From Pontederia crassipes (taxonomy: Eukaryota; Streptophyta; Magnoliopsida; Commelinales; Pontederiaceae): 64,000 nt of DNA. A program made the position numbers and the translations under genes. The notes below the pieces were generated by a model that was given only the letters and a program-made list of their open reading frames with translations, did no database searches and was not told the DNA's origin. How positions within the stretch are numbered: the first letter of the stretch is position 1; each line of letters starts with the position of its first letter. The stretch covers positions 23,192,157 to 23,256,156 of the forward strand of contig CM060192.1 of assembly GCA_030549335.1 (NCBI GenBank), in the 5' to 3' direction. Positions 12,364-24,645 of this stretch are shown piece after piece.

Positions 12364-13535
12364 TATTGGAGCAAAGTTTTAATGACATATAAAATTATAT
12401 TTTGATGATATCAATCTCGAAAGACTAAAGTTAAATTTTGAAAAAGTTTAAAGAAAAGTGACAACTTTATGTACTATACTTTGATTAAATAATTGACTAT
12501 GATCTTAATAGATTATGGATTAATGATGAATATCAAAGTTGTAGAGAATCATGTTAGCTATTCATAAAATTTAAGATTATTTAATTTGGATAACTGTGCA
12601 AAAGGTTATGCTCAAAATAACGTAGGTCGGTCAACCTACCAATCAAAATAAAGAAGGTCGATCGAGATAATACCGATCGACCGAATGAAGATGCCGATCG
12701 ACCGATCAAAACTAAGCCTACCTCGATTGACGTCAAGACAATATCAGTCGACTGACTAGTTGATGGTCCGATCGATCGTTGAAGAAATCGCGCAACGATC
12801 ATATAGACTAATCGACCGATTCATATGTGCGATCGACCGACCTCTGAGTCAAATGAATAGTAACGATTAATTTTCAAAGAGAAAATGGAGGAACAAATTC
12901 TGGATGAATTTTTCACATACTAGAACCTATAAAAGGAGTGCCAAAGCCAGAAGTAAAGGCATCCATCCACTCATTGAAGAAAAATTTCAAATTATCAAAA
13001 GAAGATATTTATTTTAAAATTTTCTCTTGTTTTTTTTTCTCTTATTATGAGCATAGCATTGTAAAAGAGAAAAATATTTTGTTCAGAAAATCTGAGAGAG
13101 CTCTTGTGTAAAAGATATTTGAAATCTTACTTCTTGAGCGAGAGAAAATATTAGCTTTATTGAAGGAGAGATATGCCTCACCTCTCAAAACGGAGAAAAT
13201 GCGATGGTGTAAAGGGCTTTTATTCCTTGACCAATTTGGAACAAAGAAAGAGTTCTATTGGAATCTCCGCTAGTCTCGAGGTCAAGAAGTCAAAATGAGG
13301 ACGTAGGTCAAGGTGTGGCCAAACTTCGTCAATAATCACCATGTTCATTTGTGTTTGATTTCTCTCTCATCTCCTTCTCATATTATGATGCATGTGATGT
13401 GATTTGATTTGTGTTGATTTAAAAGATTGTCGAATCAATTTTAAGTTTCCGCGATAATTTTCGTGAAATTGATACTTTTGTTTTAAACACCAATTCACCC
13501 CTCCCCCACCTCTTGGTGCTCTTTGGGATCCAATA
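12364..13535 (+). repeat. 5' LTR of the Copia-type element
   Basis: Matches 24,646-25,791 along its length with many small differences. At about 12,625-12,845 it carries a cluster of near-palindromes built on CGATCGACCG and GGTCGATCGA, also present in the partner LTR. Imperfect agreement between the two LTRs and decayed ends indicate an old insertion. Confidence 0.85.
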
Positions 13536-13537
13536 AT

Positions 13538-13550
13538 TGATATCAGAGCG
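13538..13550 (+). promoter_or_regulatory. Primer-binding site of the Copia-type element
   Basis: TTGATATCAGAGC lies two bases after the 5' LTR and differs by one base from the plant initiator tRNA-Met complement TGGTATCAGAGC at its core. This fixes the element as plus-strand. Confidence 0.8.
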
Positions 13551-13641
13551 GATTGCTCTTGTTTTAATAACTAATCGTTTTAAGATCTAATCATTTCAAA
13601 ATTTAATTGTCTTGTTTTAAAATTTAATCATCTTTAGAGCT

Positions 13642-14137
13642 ATGGCATCAAGTAGGTTCAGTTTTACCGAAGGACAATCAATTAGTCATCAGCCCCTTTT
13701 AAATGCATCAAATATTGCATATTAAAAAATTAGAATTCAAGCATACATTTGTTGACATGTGCGACATCGTTGAAAAATATTATTATCTACATGAAAAATT
13801 ACCTACAAATTTTGTCGAATGAGAAAAGTTTTTTGCAAAACTTGATTGGAATTCTAAAAATGTTTTTTTATTGTGCTTTGGATTCAACAGAGTTTAATTG
13901 GATTTCAAATTGTGAAAGTGCATCTGAGATTTGAGAGAAGCTAATTGTTACTTATGAAAGAACTAATAAAGTTAAAAAATTTAGACTAAATATTTTAAAT
14001 CACCAATATGATTCTTTCAAAATGCATGATAATGAATCAATAAATGATATGGTTGTACGATTTAACAATATCTTAAATGGCTTAGCCTCCTTGGGCGAGC
14101 CAAGAACTAACCCCAAAAGATGAAAAAATTTCTCAGG
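13642..14137 (+). pseudogene. Copia-type gag, 5' part (broken)
   Basis: Starts at an ATG 92 bp after the primer site, with MASSRFSFTEGQSISHQP as in SIRE/Maximus-type gag. Further on, EIWEKLIVTYERTNKVKKF and a MHDNESINDMVVRFNNIL stretch are gag core landmarks. Stops and frameshifts interrupt it. The frame is cut at 14,137 by the nested gypsy element; the continuation resumes at 22,845 in register with the same motif (LRSL..KWHTKKIMIEE). It encoded the nucleocapsid/capsid precursor and is no longer functional. Confidence 0.8.
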
Positions 14138-16388
14138 TGTAACGGCCCCAAATCGCATCCTGCCATGTGGCAGAATATGCTTCAAATACACTACGGGTCA
14201 TCCTTACGTGTATATTATATTGACCAAAAATAAGATTTTGACTGGTCAACTCGATATCGATAAAAGTGAAAGACTAATCATCATTAAATAATAAAAGAGT
14301 GTGACATCATAATATGCGGAAGACTGATAAAGAACTTCATGTGAGTCCAAAGGAAAACTAGTATATCAAACTAAAGGACTCAAGATACCCATGTGCAACC
14401 ACCACGAACTCGATCTGTCATCGTTGGTCATCTTCATCATTAAGATCTGTTAATGCTTTTAAGAATATGCATGAGAGAAATCTCCTTATGAGTTTTACAA
14501 CTCAGTATGAAAGTAAAGTAAAGACAATCATAAGATCATGATACTAGAGAAGAATCATAGGAGCATCATGATCATATAGAAGGAAATAGGCATCATCATA
14601 ATTTGAATAAAAAGATTCTTGTAACATATCATATGAATAGAAGATCACAAGAAATTCATAGATCAAGTCATCTTCTTGAGATCATAAGATCAAGGATCAA
14701 GATAGATCAAAATAAATCATCATAGAATGACAAGAGTCGATCATCATGATTATGAGGTCCTCATCATATAAAGATTCAGAAGAGATAATTGTATGAAGAT
14801 AAAAAATCATGAATTGTATCATCTTCTTTAGATCATATTAATAATAGATCAAGAGATTATGAAAAAAATCATCATAAGTGTGACAAGAGTCACTAATCAT
14901 CACAAAGATATTTTACTATTAATACGCTTCATCTTCTTCATCGTCTTATTATTCATCTTTGACATATAGTGGGGTATATTTCAATCCACGGGGAGGCTTG
15001 CCTCAATCCGTCCATCATTATCATCATAACCAGTAAAGCTAGTCCATAACTAACCGTAGTTAGTCCATAACTGACCGAAGTCAACCATAACTGACCGGAG
15101 TCAACCCATACCTAGTCATCACCGGTCCATCATAAAAAGAGTTCTCCATTTAATGTTTTCATATTTTATCTTACAACTTTTACTTTATCTTTATTAGGAT
15201 ATAAAGATTGTGATTAAGATTTGGTCATCATTATATATATATGACTTAATCAGAGCTTCAAGATAGGATCATGAAGAGAAATCAGAAATATATGAACAAC
15301 TTGTTCATTATCACCGTCATAATGTAGATCAAGATCGATGGATATGGATCAGTGTCGTCATAGATTTGTTTGGATGTAAATTACATCATCGTAAGGTCAT
15401 AATAGACCATCATTATTAAGGGCATAAATAACATAATCATATCATGATTTAAATCAGGTTTACGCACATGAATCAGGAGCATTAAGAGCATCATTATAAT
15501 CATCATCAAGATCTAAATTAAGTACGAAATCACGAATCAAAGGATTATAAAAATTAACTTAATCGCTTCAGAACCCTAGCCGAGTAGGGGTGAAACCCGG
15601 GCCGAGTTCATTAATCATCGTTCATGGAAATCTAGGGTAAACTCGGGTCGGGTCGGGTCGTCGTTGAGTCGGGGCGATCGTCGCACCTGACATCTTCGTC
15701 GTGCGTGGAACTCGAGCCGAGTTCTTCTAGTTGCAGAGCTCAAAAGCATCGGCAATGACGGATTTAGGCCGAGTTCTGACGAACTCGGTCTGGGCACATC
15801 ATAATCCGGGCCGAGTACAGAGGAACTCGGGCCGAGTTCATCTTGCGGAGAAAGACTATGTCCCGCAGTACATTTTTTTATCAACTTTTCGGTGATGGTC
15901 AACATCAATAATTATCATAAATCATAGTACTATAACTATGGATCAAGTAGAGCATGCTTCAAGATGAAAATTAAGATTCTATGATGAATCTACCATAGTT
16001 CCATACCTTTTGATCTCTATCCAGAAACTAATTGATTCTTCTTCTTCCCCTTCCTCTTCCTCTGCCCATTTCCCTCGGTTCAGATGTGCGGCCAGGGATG
16101 TCCACGTCCCCTGGTTGTCCTCCTGCATGGGCGGTAGTGGTCCGAGCGGGGACAAGAAGGGCGCACGAACAAGGAAAATATTTAGGGCCAGCTTGCACAG
16201 GGAAAAAGGGCCTGAGTTGTTTGTTTTAACCTCATATATATATGAGAGGAGATCTGATCCGAGTTCTATTGGAAAAACAAATCCAATTAGACTTTATTTT
16301 CCTATTTATCTCATCCTATTCGGTTTATCTTTTCCTTTTATATTTTATTTTTCTTTTCTTTTATACTGTAGGATTCTCGGGCGTTACA
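14138..16388 (-). repeat. 3' LTR (left) of the nested gypsy element
   Basis: 2,251 bp, TGTAACG...GCGTTACA. On the minus strand a TATATATA-type box lies at about 16,232-16,243, roughly 150 bp into the LTR. Downstream, at about 15,580-15,840, comes a cluster of GC-rich inverted motifs with arms like GAACTCGG and CCGAGTTC. ATCAT and CATCA words are very frequent. Confidence 0.85.
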
Positions 16389-17943
16389 TCATAAACCGTT
16401 TAAAATAAAATTTGTCCTCGAATTTAGTCATCGAGTAAGAGCTTACTAACAAGAAAGAAACTTCTTGGTCATTTGTGCAATGGTCCATCTTACACTTAGA
16501 AACACATTTGTTCATCATCATTTCATCTTCATCATCTTAAGAACATAGTCCTTTCGTCATCATAATATACTTTAGGGCAAAGGTCCTTTCATCATATATT
16601 TTTTTCCATATTTTTCTTCATCATATGACTCATCTTTTCATTTTGCCTTTACTATAATTAGGAAACAAAATCTATTTCAGCTAACACAATAATGTGTTGC
16701 TATCCAAATCATCCATATGTCAATTAAAGAATTGCCTCATATGAGGTTGTAACACTTCTTTACATAAGTCATGACAATCCTCTTCTCATCGTGTATCTTT
16801 CTTAACTTAACATCCTAACTTTTGGTCACAAGGGACCAATTAAGACTTTTAGGAGCAAAATCAACTTCAATCATTATGAGAAAACTTGAGAATGTCATAA
16901 CATGACATCATTTAGGCATATTTCAATTTTGGATCAAATGAGTGATACGGATCAAACACATTCTTAATAGGAGGAACTTGATTGGAGATACCTTTCATAC
17001 AACTTTATCATCAGGTTTAAAAATCCATCTACATCAGTCTTTCTTGACATAAAATTTTTATCATGCCTGAGTTATTTTCATCCTCTTTATATCAATTCAA
17101 CTTTCTTGGCATGTTCTTTTTGTCTATCTCAGCTCTTTGGCATTTAGAAACTTCTTTTTATCTACCTCATTCCTACTTGTAGGTAAACAATATGGTATCC
17201 TATACAAGGTTTCGAAGGAAATATTACAAATGACATAATCCTCCTTGACAATAGAAGTCATCATGAACAATGACATATAATCAATAAGAATCGATAGGTG
17301 GAAAATAAAACTTTATTTCATTATTAATTCCATAACAGTGATCATCATAATCATGAGCATATGGCATGATCATCGCCGATCCTAAGATTAAGGGTCATCA
17401 AAGTAGCATATGATATGGTTGATTATACAACCATGGAACATCATGATCAAGAAGATTGATTATTTGACATCAAAAGGTACATCATCATCATAGGATCATT
17501 CCTTTATTATAGGATAGTCATCATGTGGATCATTAAGATCAACAATGGCATAACCTAGCATGGTGGGAAAAAATTATCATAAGGGTCATTAAAAATTAAA
17601 TACATCGATTTACAAGATCGATGATCATCACAAGGTGTTATTGAACATAATCCATCATCATTAGCAGTCATCATCTTAATGAACACAATTGATTATAAAT
17701 CATATAATAATTATACATTATCATAAAGATCATTAGGATTAGCATTGGCATAATTAGATAGAATTGTCTTCCTATGTAAGGTCATCTTTATATAGAATTC
17801 TTAACGTTATACATCATCTTTTCATAAGATTTCTGATGATCTACTTTTTTCACATTGACATACTGGGTATTTAGAACATACTTTTGTATCTCCATGTTTC
17901 ATGTCATTGCTGTTTGTTCATCCTTATACATCTGTGTACTTCC

Positions 17944-18235
17944 CAAATGGATCACAACCCAAACTTATGGTTACATCCTTATACTTCTTATACTTTTCAA
18001 ATGGATCATAATCCAGACTTATGATTATATCCTTATACTTCTTATACTTTTCAAATGGATCATATCCTAAACTTATAATATTCTTTTAATACTTTTTCAT
18101 TATAACGCATAATTCCAAATGGATCGCAATCCATATTTATAATATTCATCTAATACTTCTTCTTATAAGACTTATTTCCAAATGGACCGCAACCCAAGCT
18201 TATGTTATTCATCAAGTATAGCTCTTTTTAGGACT
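17944..18235. repeat. Five-copy tandem repeat, 54-64 bp unit, inside the nested element
   Basis: The word CAAATGGATC followed by CAA/CATCC and ACTTAT recurs at about 17,944, 17,998, 18,052, 18,116 and 18,179. The first three units are 54 bp apart and the next two about 64 bp, so two repeat subtypes are present. It lies in the region that would hold integrase or other 3' pol sequence in an intact gypsy element. Confidence 0.75.
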
Positions 18236-18589
18236 TCATCATTTTGGATTTCACATGCTTAATTTCTTCATCATTTCATATTCACACAGTCTCATTGAAG
18301 CCTAACGAACATTCCTTCATGTGTTTGAGTGCATGTGGAATAGAATTTATCTTACTATGGTGATAATTTATGAGGGATTCAAAATCTTTTAAGGACTTCA
18401 TATAAGTATTTTTTCATTTTAGGATAATACTACCATATCAAAATCCTTCCTGAATCATTAAAGATAATTACCATAACTCATTTGAGTTCCTAAATTAGCT
18501 ATTTCATCTTATACTTCTTCAGTCAGAATTCATCATGCTATCTTAGTACCATCAGTACCAATTCACATATGTTTCTTATATGGCTCTGG

Positions 18590-18775
18590 GGATAGTTCGA
18601 ACACCATATTCACGAGGTTCATATAAGTTTGAGGGGTGTTCATTACATCACTAAATTCATAGTGATTATACATCGACATAAAAATTATCTTCATCATATC
18701 TTCTTCAACAATCCGAAGGTACTAGTACTCACTTCATAGATCAACTTTGGAGAACATCCTAGCCTTAAAAAGGTC
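18590..18775 (-). pseudogene. Decayed Ty3/gypsy reverse transcriptase fragment
   Basis: On the minus strand one frame reads MFSKVDL, a stop, SEY, a stop, then YLRIVEEDMMK and later YNHYEFSDVMNTPQTYMNLV. These align with the conserved gypsy RT blocks (FSKIDLRSGYHQIRI and [21 protein letters not shown] in typical members). In-frame stops and substitutions show it is dead. It confirms the family and orientation of the nested element. Confidence 0.8.
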
Positions 18776-19858
18776 ATCTATACATGGAAATAAGTACTTG
18801 TGTCTTCATGATTATTTTATTTAACAATCTTATTAATCAATCTCTAAATTCATAGAGTTATCATTTTTCTTTACAAAAGAAATGCAACATTTTCAAAATG
18901 AGACTCTCGATTTCATAAATCCCTTGTCTTAAAGTTATTAAATTTGACTTCATCAGTTCATGTATTATGGAACCTTTGAAATCAGGGTCGTACTTGAATG
19001 AAGGTCGATATGACTCCCAACCTCTAATTATAACTTTTGGTTCACTTAGATACTCGTAACTATCTTTTTCTTGCATAGTACTTATACATGTTAAGAGGAA
19101 AATCAATTGACACTAGAATCCTATCATAATCATTCTAAGAATTTCTAACCGATGTGAAGAAAAAATCTTATCTTCCATCATCATTTGTACCACTTGGACA
19201 TACTTTATGGTATGAAATTATTTTCATAAGGTCATCATCCTTAAAGATAGTTTGTGCCATATAAGGATCAAAGAGTGTTGTTCATCATCGTAGATAATGA
19301 CAACATATGATATTGATAATGGAACTATGTCAATCATCATCTTTATATGATCAATTTAGCTCAATAACTTCTACTATGACCTATGTTTGATGTGATCCTT
19401 CTCAAAACATAATCATAAAAAGAATACTTCTTTAATTAATAATAAGATCAATGATATAAAAGGGGATCACATATAAGATCCAGAATAGGTATTTGATCAA
19501 ATCATTGAATCAGTGCTTCATCATCTTAACAGGATGAACAATGTAAGTGTGATATGAAACGATATGAAGAGGGGAGGCATGTCGATTGTCACATCCTCGA
19601 ATAATTCGACATTCATAGAGTACTTCATCATTAATCATCATGAATTTGAATCATCTAAGAAGGAATACTAAGAATAAATAAGATCATATATTAGCATAAT
19701 CAAATATCATGAGTTAATGGTCGTCATCATAATCATTTAGCTTCCGAGTGGAAGACATAGCTTACTTGGATTTACATCAGGTGGCGCGGTGACTGCTCGT
19801 GGTACTTGCACATGGACCATGACATCATACATTAGGACATGAGAATGCCCGAACTTTA

Positions 19859-19870
19859 GGCTCTGATACC
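19859..19870 (-). promoter_or_regulatory. Primer-binding site of the nested gypsy element (inner copy)
   Basis: Reads GGTATCAGAGCC on the minus strand, four bases after the LTR border at 19,875. It is complementary to the initiator tRNA-Met 3' end. A second, slightly altered copy (GTTATCAGAGCC) is at 20,639-20,650. Confidence 0.8.
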
Positions 19871-19874
19871 TAAC

Positions 19875-20571
19875 TGTAATGCCCCCAAATCGCACCTCGC
19901 CACGTGGCAAAATACGTTTCGAAGATGCTATGGGTCATCCTTACATGTACATCATATTGACCAAAAAAAGATTTTGACTAATCAACTCGACATTGATAAA
20001 AGCGAAAGATTAATCATCATTAAATAATAAAAGAGTGTGACATCATAATATGCGAAAGACTGATAAAGAACTTCATGTGAGTCCAAAGGAAAACTAGTAC
20101 ATCAAACTAAAGGACTCAAGATACCTATGTGCAGCCACCACGAACTCTATTTGTCACCATTGGTCACCTTCATCATTAAGATCTGATCCTGCATTTAAGA
20201 ATATGCATGGGAGAAATCTTCCTATGAGTTTTACAGCTCAGTATGGAAGTAAAGTAAAGACAATCATAAGATCATGATACTAAATAATAATCATAAGGAC
20301 ATCATCATCATATAGAAGGAAATAGGCATCATCATGATTTGAATAAAAGGATTTAACATATAATATGAATAGGAGATCACTAAGATCATAAGAAATTCAT
20401 GGATCATGTCATCTTCTTGAGATCATAAGATTAAGGATTAGGGTAGATCAAAATAAATCATCATAAAATGACAAGAGTCGATCATCATGATTATGAGATC
20501 ATCATCATATAAAGATTCATGAGAGATAATTGTATGAAGATAGAAAATAATGAATTATATCATCTTCTTTA
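19875..20571 (-). repeat. Truncated extra LTR copy in the nested element
   Basis: About 700 bp matching one end of the flanking LTRs, then broken abruptly at about 20,571. It is followed by 82 bp (20,573-20,654) that repeats 19,793-19,874, including the primer site. The result is a leader-LTR-leader-LTR tandem, as left by unequal recombination or template switching. Confidence 0.8.
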
Positions 20572-20654
20572 ACTGCTCGTGGTACTTACACATGGACTAT
20601 GACATCATACATTAGAATATGAGAATGCTTGAACTTTGGGCTCTGATAACTAAC

Positions 20655-22839
20655 TGTAACGCCCTCAAATCGACATCGATAAAAGCAAAAGACTAATCAT
20701 CATTAAATAATAAAAGAGTATGACATCATAATATGCGAAAGACTGATAAAGAACTTCATGTGAGTCCAAAGGAAAACTAGTACATCAAACTAAAGGACTC
20801 AAGATACCCATGTACAGCCGCCATGAACTCGATCTATCAACGTTGGTCACCTTCATCATTAAGATCTGATTCTGTATTTAAGAATATGCATGGGAGAAAT
20901 CTCCCTATGAGTTTTATAACTCAGTATGAAAGTAAAGTAAAGACAATCACAAGATCATGATACTAGATAATAATCATAAGGACATCATCATCATATAGAA
21001 GGAAATAAGCATCATCATCATTTGAATAAAAGAATTCTAGTAACATACAATATGAATAGGAGATCACTAAGATAATAAGATATTCATAGATCACGTCATC
21101 TTCTTGAGATAATAAGATTAAGGATCAGGATAGACCAAGATAAATCATCATAGAATAACAAAAGTTGATCATCATGATTATGAGGTCATCATCATATAAA
21201 GGTTCAGAAGAGATAATTGTATGAAGATAGAAAATAATGAATTGTATCATTTTCTTTAAATCATATTAATAATAGATAAAGAGATCATAGAAAAAATCAT
21301 CATAGGTGTGATCATAATCACTAATCATCATAAAGAGATTTTACTATTAATATGCTTCATCTTCTTCATCATCTTATTATTTATCTTTGACTTATAATGG
21401 AGTATATTTGAACTCACGAGGAGACTTACCTCAATCCGTCCATCATCATCATCATAACTGGTAAAGCTAGGTCATAAGTGACCGAAGTCAATCCATAACT
21501 GTCCGGAGTCAGCCCATACATGGTCGTCCATCATAAAAGAGCTCTCCATTTAATGTTTTTCATATTTTATCTTGCAACTTTTACTTTATCTTTATTAGGA
21601 TATAAGGATCATGATCAAGATTTGGTCATCATAAAAAATGATCGTAATCAACGAATCATACTGATCAAGAATTCTAATCATCATCATCATCATTATATAT
21701 ATGACTTAATCAGAACTACAAGACAAAATCATGGAGAGATTAGAAATATATGAACATCATAATTATCATCACCGTCATAAGATAGATCAAGATTGATGGA
21801 TATGGATCAATGTCAACATAGATTTGATTGGATCTAAATTACGTCACCATAAGGTCATAATAAACATCATCATTATTAAGGATGTAAATAACATAATCAT
21901 ATCACAATTTAGATCAGATTTACACACAGGAATCATGAGCATTAAGAGCATCATTATCATCATCATCAAGGTCTGAATTAAGTACAAAATCAGGGATCAA
22001 AGGATTATAAAAATCAACTTAATCGCTTCAGAACTCGGGTTGAGTTTATCAATCATCGTTCATGGAAATTTGGGGTAAAGCCGGGTCGGGTTCGGATCAC
22101 ACCTGGGATGGGTCGGGTCGTCGTTAAGTCGGGGCGGCCGTCACGCCTGACATCTTCATCGTGCATGAAACTCAGGTCGGGTTCATCTAGTTGCAGAGCT
22201 CGAAAGCATCGATAATGACGGATCCGGGCCGAGTTTCGATGGACTCGGTCCGGGCACATCATAATCCGGGCCGAGTACGGAGAAACTCGGGCCGGGTTCA
22301 TCTTGAGGAGAATGATTGCAACGCGCAGTACATTTTTTGATCAACTTTTCGGCGATGGCTGACATCAATAATCATCATAAATCATAGTACTATAACAAGG
22401 AATCAATTAAAGCATGCTTCGATTTTAAAATCAAGATTATATGATGAATGTACCATAGTTGTATACCTTTTAATTTCTGTCCAGAAACCAATTCATTCTT
22501 CTTCTTCCTCTTTCTCTGCTCATTCCCCTCGATTCAAATGTGTGGTCAGCGGCGTCCACATCCCCTGGTTGTCCTCCTGCGCGGGTGGTAGTCGTCAGGC
22601 ATGAACGGGGACAAGAAAGGCGCACGAACAAGAAAATTATCTAGGGCCGACTTGCACAGGGAAAAAGGGCCTGAGTTGTTTGTTTTGACCTCATATATAT
22701 AAGATCTGATCCGAGTCTGTTGGAAAAATAAATCTAACTAGACTTTATTTTCCTATTTATCTCCTCCTATTCGGTTTATCTTTTCCTTTTATCTTTTATT
22801 TTTCTTTTCTTTTATACTACAGGATTCTTGGGCGTTACA
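20655..22839 (-). repeat. 5' LTR (right) of the nested gypsy element
   Basis: 2,185 bp, TGTAACG...CGTTACA in plus-strand reading. Compared with the other copies it has lost about 100 bp just inside its left border (after CCCTCAAATCG). It carries the same GC-rich inverted motif cluster at about 22,030-22,310 and a TATATATA box near 22,693. Confidence 0.85.
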
Positions 22840-22844
22840 TCAGG

Positions 22845-23800
22845 TCTCTTTCCTCCAAATGGCATACGAAGAAGATCATGATTGAAGAAAAAGCTTTGAA
22901 CAAATTAGATTTTGATAATCTTATTGGTTCACTTCTGAGTTATGAGATCTAAATCCAAGGAGATCAAGAATAAAAAGCCTCCCAGAAGAAAACATTGGCA
23001 TTGAAAGCAAATGCAAAAGAAGACTCAAGTGAAGAGGAAGTGGACGGAAAAAAACTCGCATGCTACACAAGAAAATTAGATAAGTATCTCAAGGTAGTAA
23101 AAAAGAAAGAGAAAAGGAGGAACTAAGAAGAAGTTCATACAAACAATACAAAGAAGATACATTTGAGAAAGGAAAAAAGAAAAAATATGAAGAATCAAGT
23201 GAAACAAGTGTTTCATCAAGCTCTTCTAATGACGAAGCATACCTATGCTTAATGGCACATGACGATGAAATAATTTTCAACCTTTCAAATTCAAATTATG
23301 ACTCATCGAACTCTTCCGAAGAAAATCCTTTCTCCAAATGTAAATAAAGAACTTTCCTCCCTTATAAAAAGATATTTTTCATTTAAAAAAGAAAATGAGA
23401 AATTACTACGTGAAACTGAAAACTTACAAGAAGAAAATGATAGGTGTTGTATGAAAAATGAAAAACTAAACAATGAAATTGATACTTTGAAAATTACACA
23501 TGCTTGTGAAATTATAAAATTAATTAGCATGTTCTTTAGAAAAAGTAAAGAAGAAAAATACTCTGTTGAAAAATTTACAAAATAAGATTATTTCTTATGT
23601 ACCAAAAAATAATCTTAAGAAATACTTTGGAAATAAAAAATACTTATTGGAAATCTAATCATCCATTTAATAAAAAATCACATTTTAAATATTTTACATG
23701 TGACTTTTATGGTCATTGTACATATGTAAAATAAGAAAATCAAACATGACATGATTTGGGTTCCAAAAGGAACATTGTCTAACAAAATAGGACCCAAAAA
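22845..23800 (+). pseudogene. Copia-type gag, 3' part (broken)
   Basis: Continuation of the gag interrupted at 14,137: KWHTKKIMIEEKALNKL, then IGSLLSYEI, a Lys/Glu-rich stretch, and a 95-codon coiled-coil-like frame (23,298-23,585, heptad-like Leu/Glu/Asn pattern). Near 23,690-23,780 lies a decayed zinc-knuckle-like region and a DMIWVPKGT-like motif (WVPKG is typical of the gag-pol junction in SIRE-type Copia). Stops are frequent. No pol sequence follows before the 3' LTR. Confidence 0.75.
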
Positions 23801-23841
23801 AATTTGAATATCAAATATTATATAATTATCTTTCAAGTGTG

Positions 23842-23968
23842 CTAGGCTCCGACAGCCAGCGTAAAACCCTGTCGAATCTCATGAACATGGATCAACGAAT
23901 ATAGCGTCGTATGATCCATGTAGCCGACCCCACCTAGTGGGATAAGACTTTGTTGTTGTTGTTGTTGT
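23842..23968 (+). mobile_element. SINE with Au-type 3' end
   Basis: 127 bp ending TAGCCGACCCCACCTAGTGG, then GGATAAGACTTTG and a TTG repeat, which is the well-known tail of the plant Au SINE family. It is flanked by 14-bp direct repeats ATCTTTCA(A/G)GTGTG at 23,828-23,841 and 23,969-23,982 (13 of 14 match). The 5' tRNA-like promoter is truncated. Confidence 0.85.
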
Positions 23969-24645
23969 ATCTTTCAGGTGTGTCTCACATGTAAAACAAA
24001 TGACAAGTGGAATTGAAAATGTGAATGCACAAAAATTATGATGAAAGTATCATTTACGTTTTTATTTCTAAAATTTTTAAAATTATTATTTTTTAAAAGA
24101 TGAACATATAAAATAGAATAAGAAAATTAGCCATAGTGATAGGGGAGAATGCTAAAAACTTCCTAACTTTATTTTGACATCATTGTTGTATTAAAGTTTT
24201 ATGTAATATTTGATTCTTAATGTAATTTTTTGAAACATGTGGCTTTTATAACTTATAGATCAATTTGATTTTATTTTTAAAATAGTCACAAATTTAGAGA
24301 GGACTATTTTTTCATATTTTATAACGACGTAACACTTTAGTATTTGTGTTAAAAGGAGGGAATCATTTTTTAAAAAAAATAAAGGGGAAATTACATATAG
24401 TTTCTTATGTCCCTTATGTACAAATCACTTTTTGATAAAATAAAAAGGAGAGAAATATGATATGAATATAACTCTATATGAAGAGTGCTTTACAATTAGT
24501 ACTTATGTAAATATCTATCATTGTAAGAAAAGCTAAATTTTAGGAGAAGATTGTTGAAAATTGATTTTTACAAAATTTTACAACTTTTTCACAACTTATA
24601 TATTTTTCATATTTCTCAATTTGTTTTCATCAAAAAGAGGGAAAT

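Larger units (their letters stand above)
14138..22839 (-). mobile_element. Nested Ty3/gypsy LTR retrotransposon, rearranged and decayed
   Basis: Begins TGTAACG at 14,138 and ends CGTTACA at 22,839, flanked by the 5-bp duplication TCAGG (14,133-14,137 and 22,840-22,844) inside the Copia gag. Primer-binding sites reading GGTATCAGAGCC on the minus strand (19,859-19,870 and 20,639-20,650) set the orientation. Order on the minus strand: 5' LTR (22,839-20,655), 82 bp of leader, a partial LTR (20,571-19,875), the interior (19,874-16,389), then the 3' LTR (16,388-14,138). The interior is only 3.5 kb and has a decayed reverse transcriptase but no intact frame. The same lineage is suggested for the 27-35 kb element by shared LTR ends and leader. 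Confidence 0.88.
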
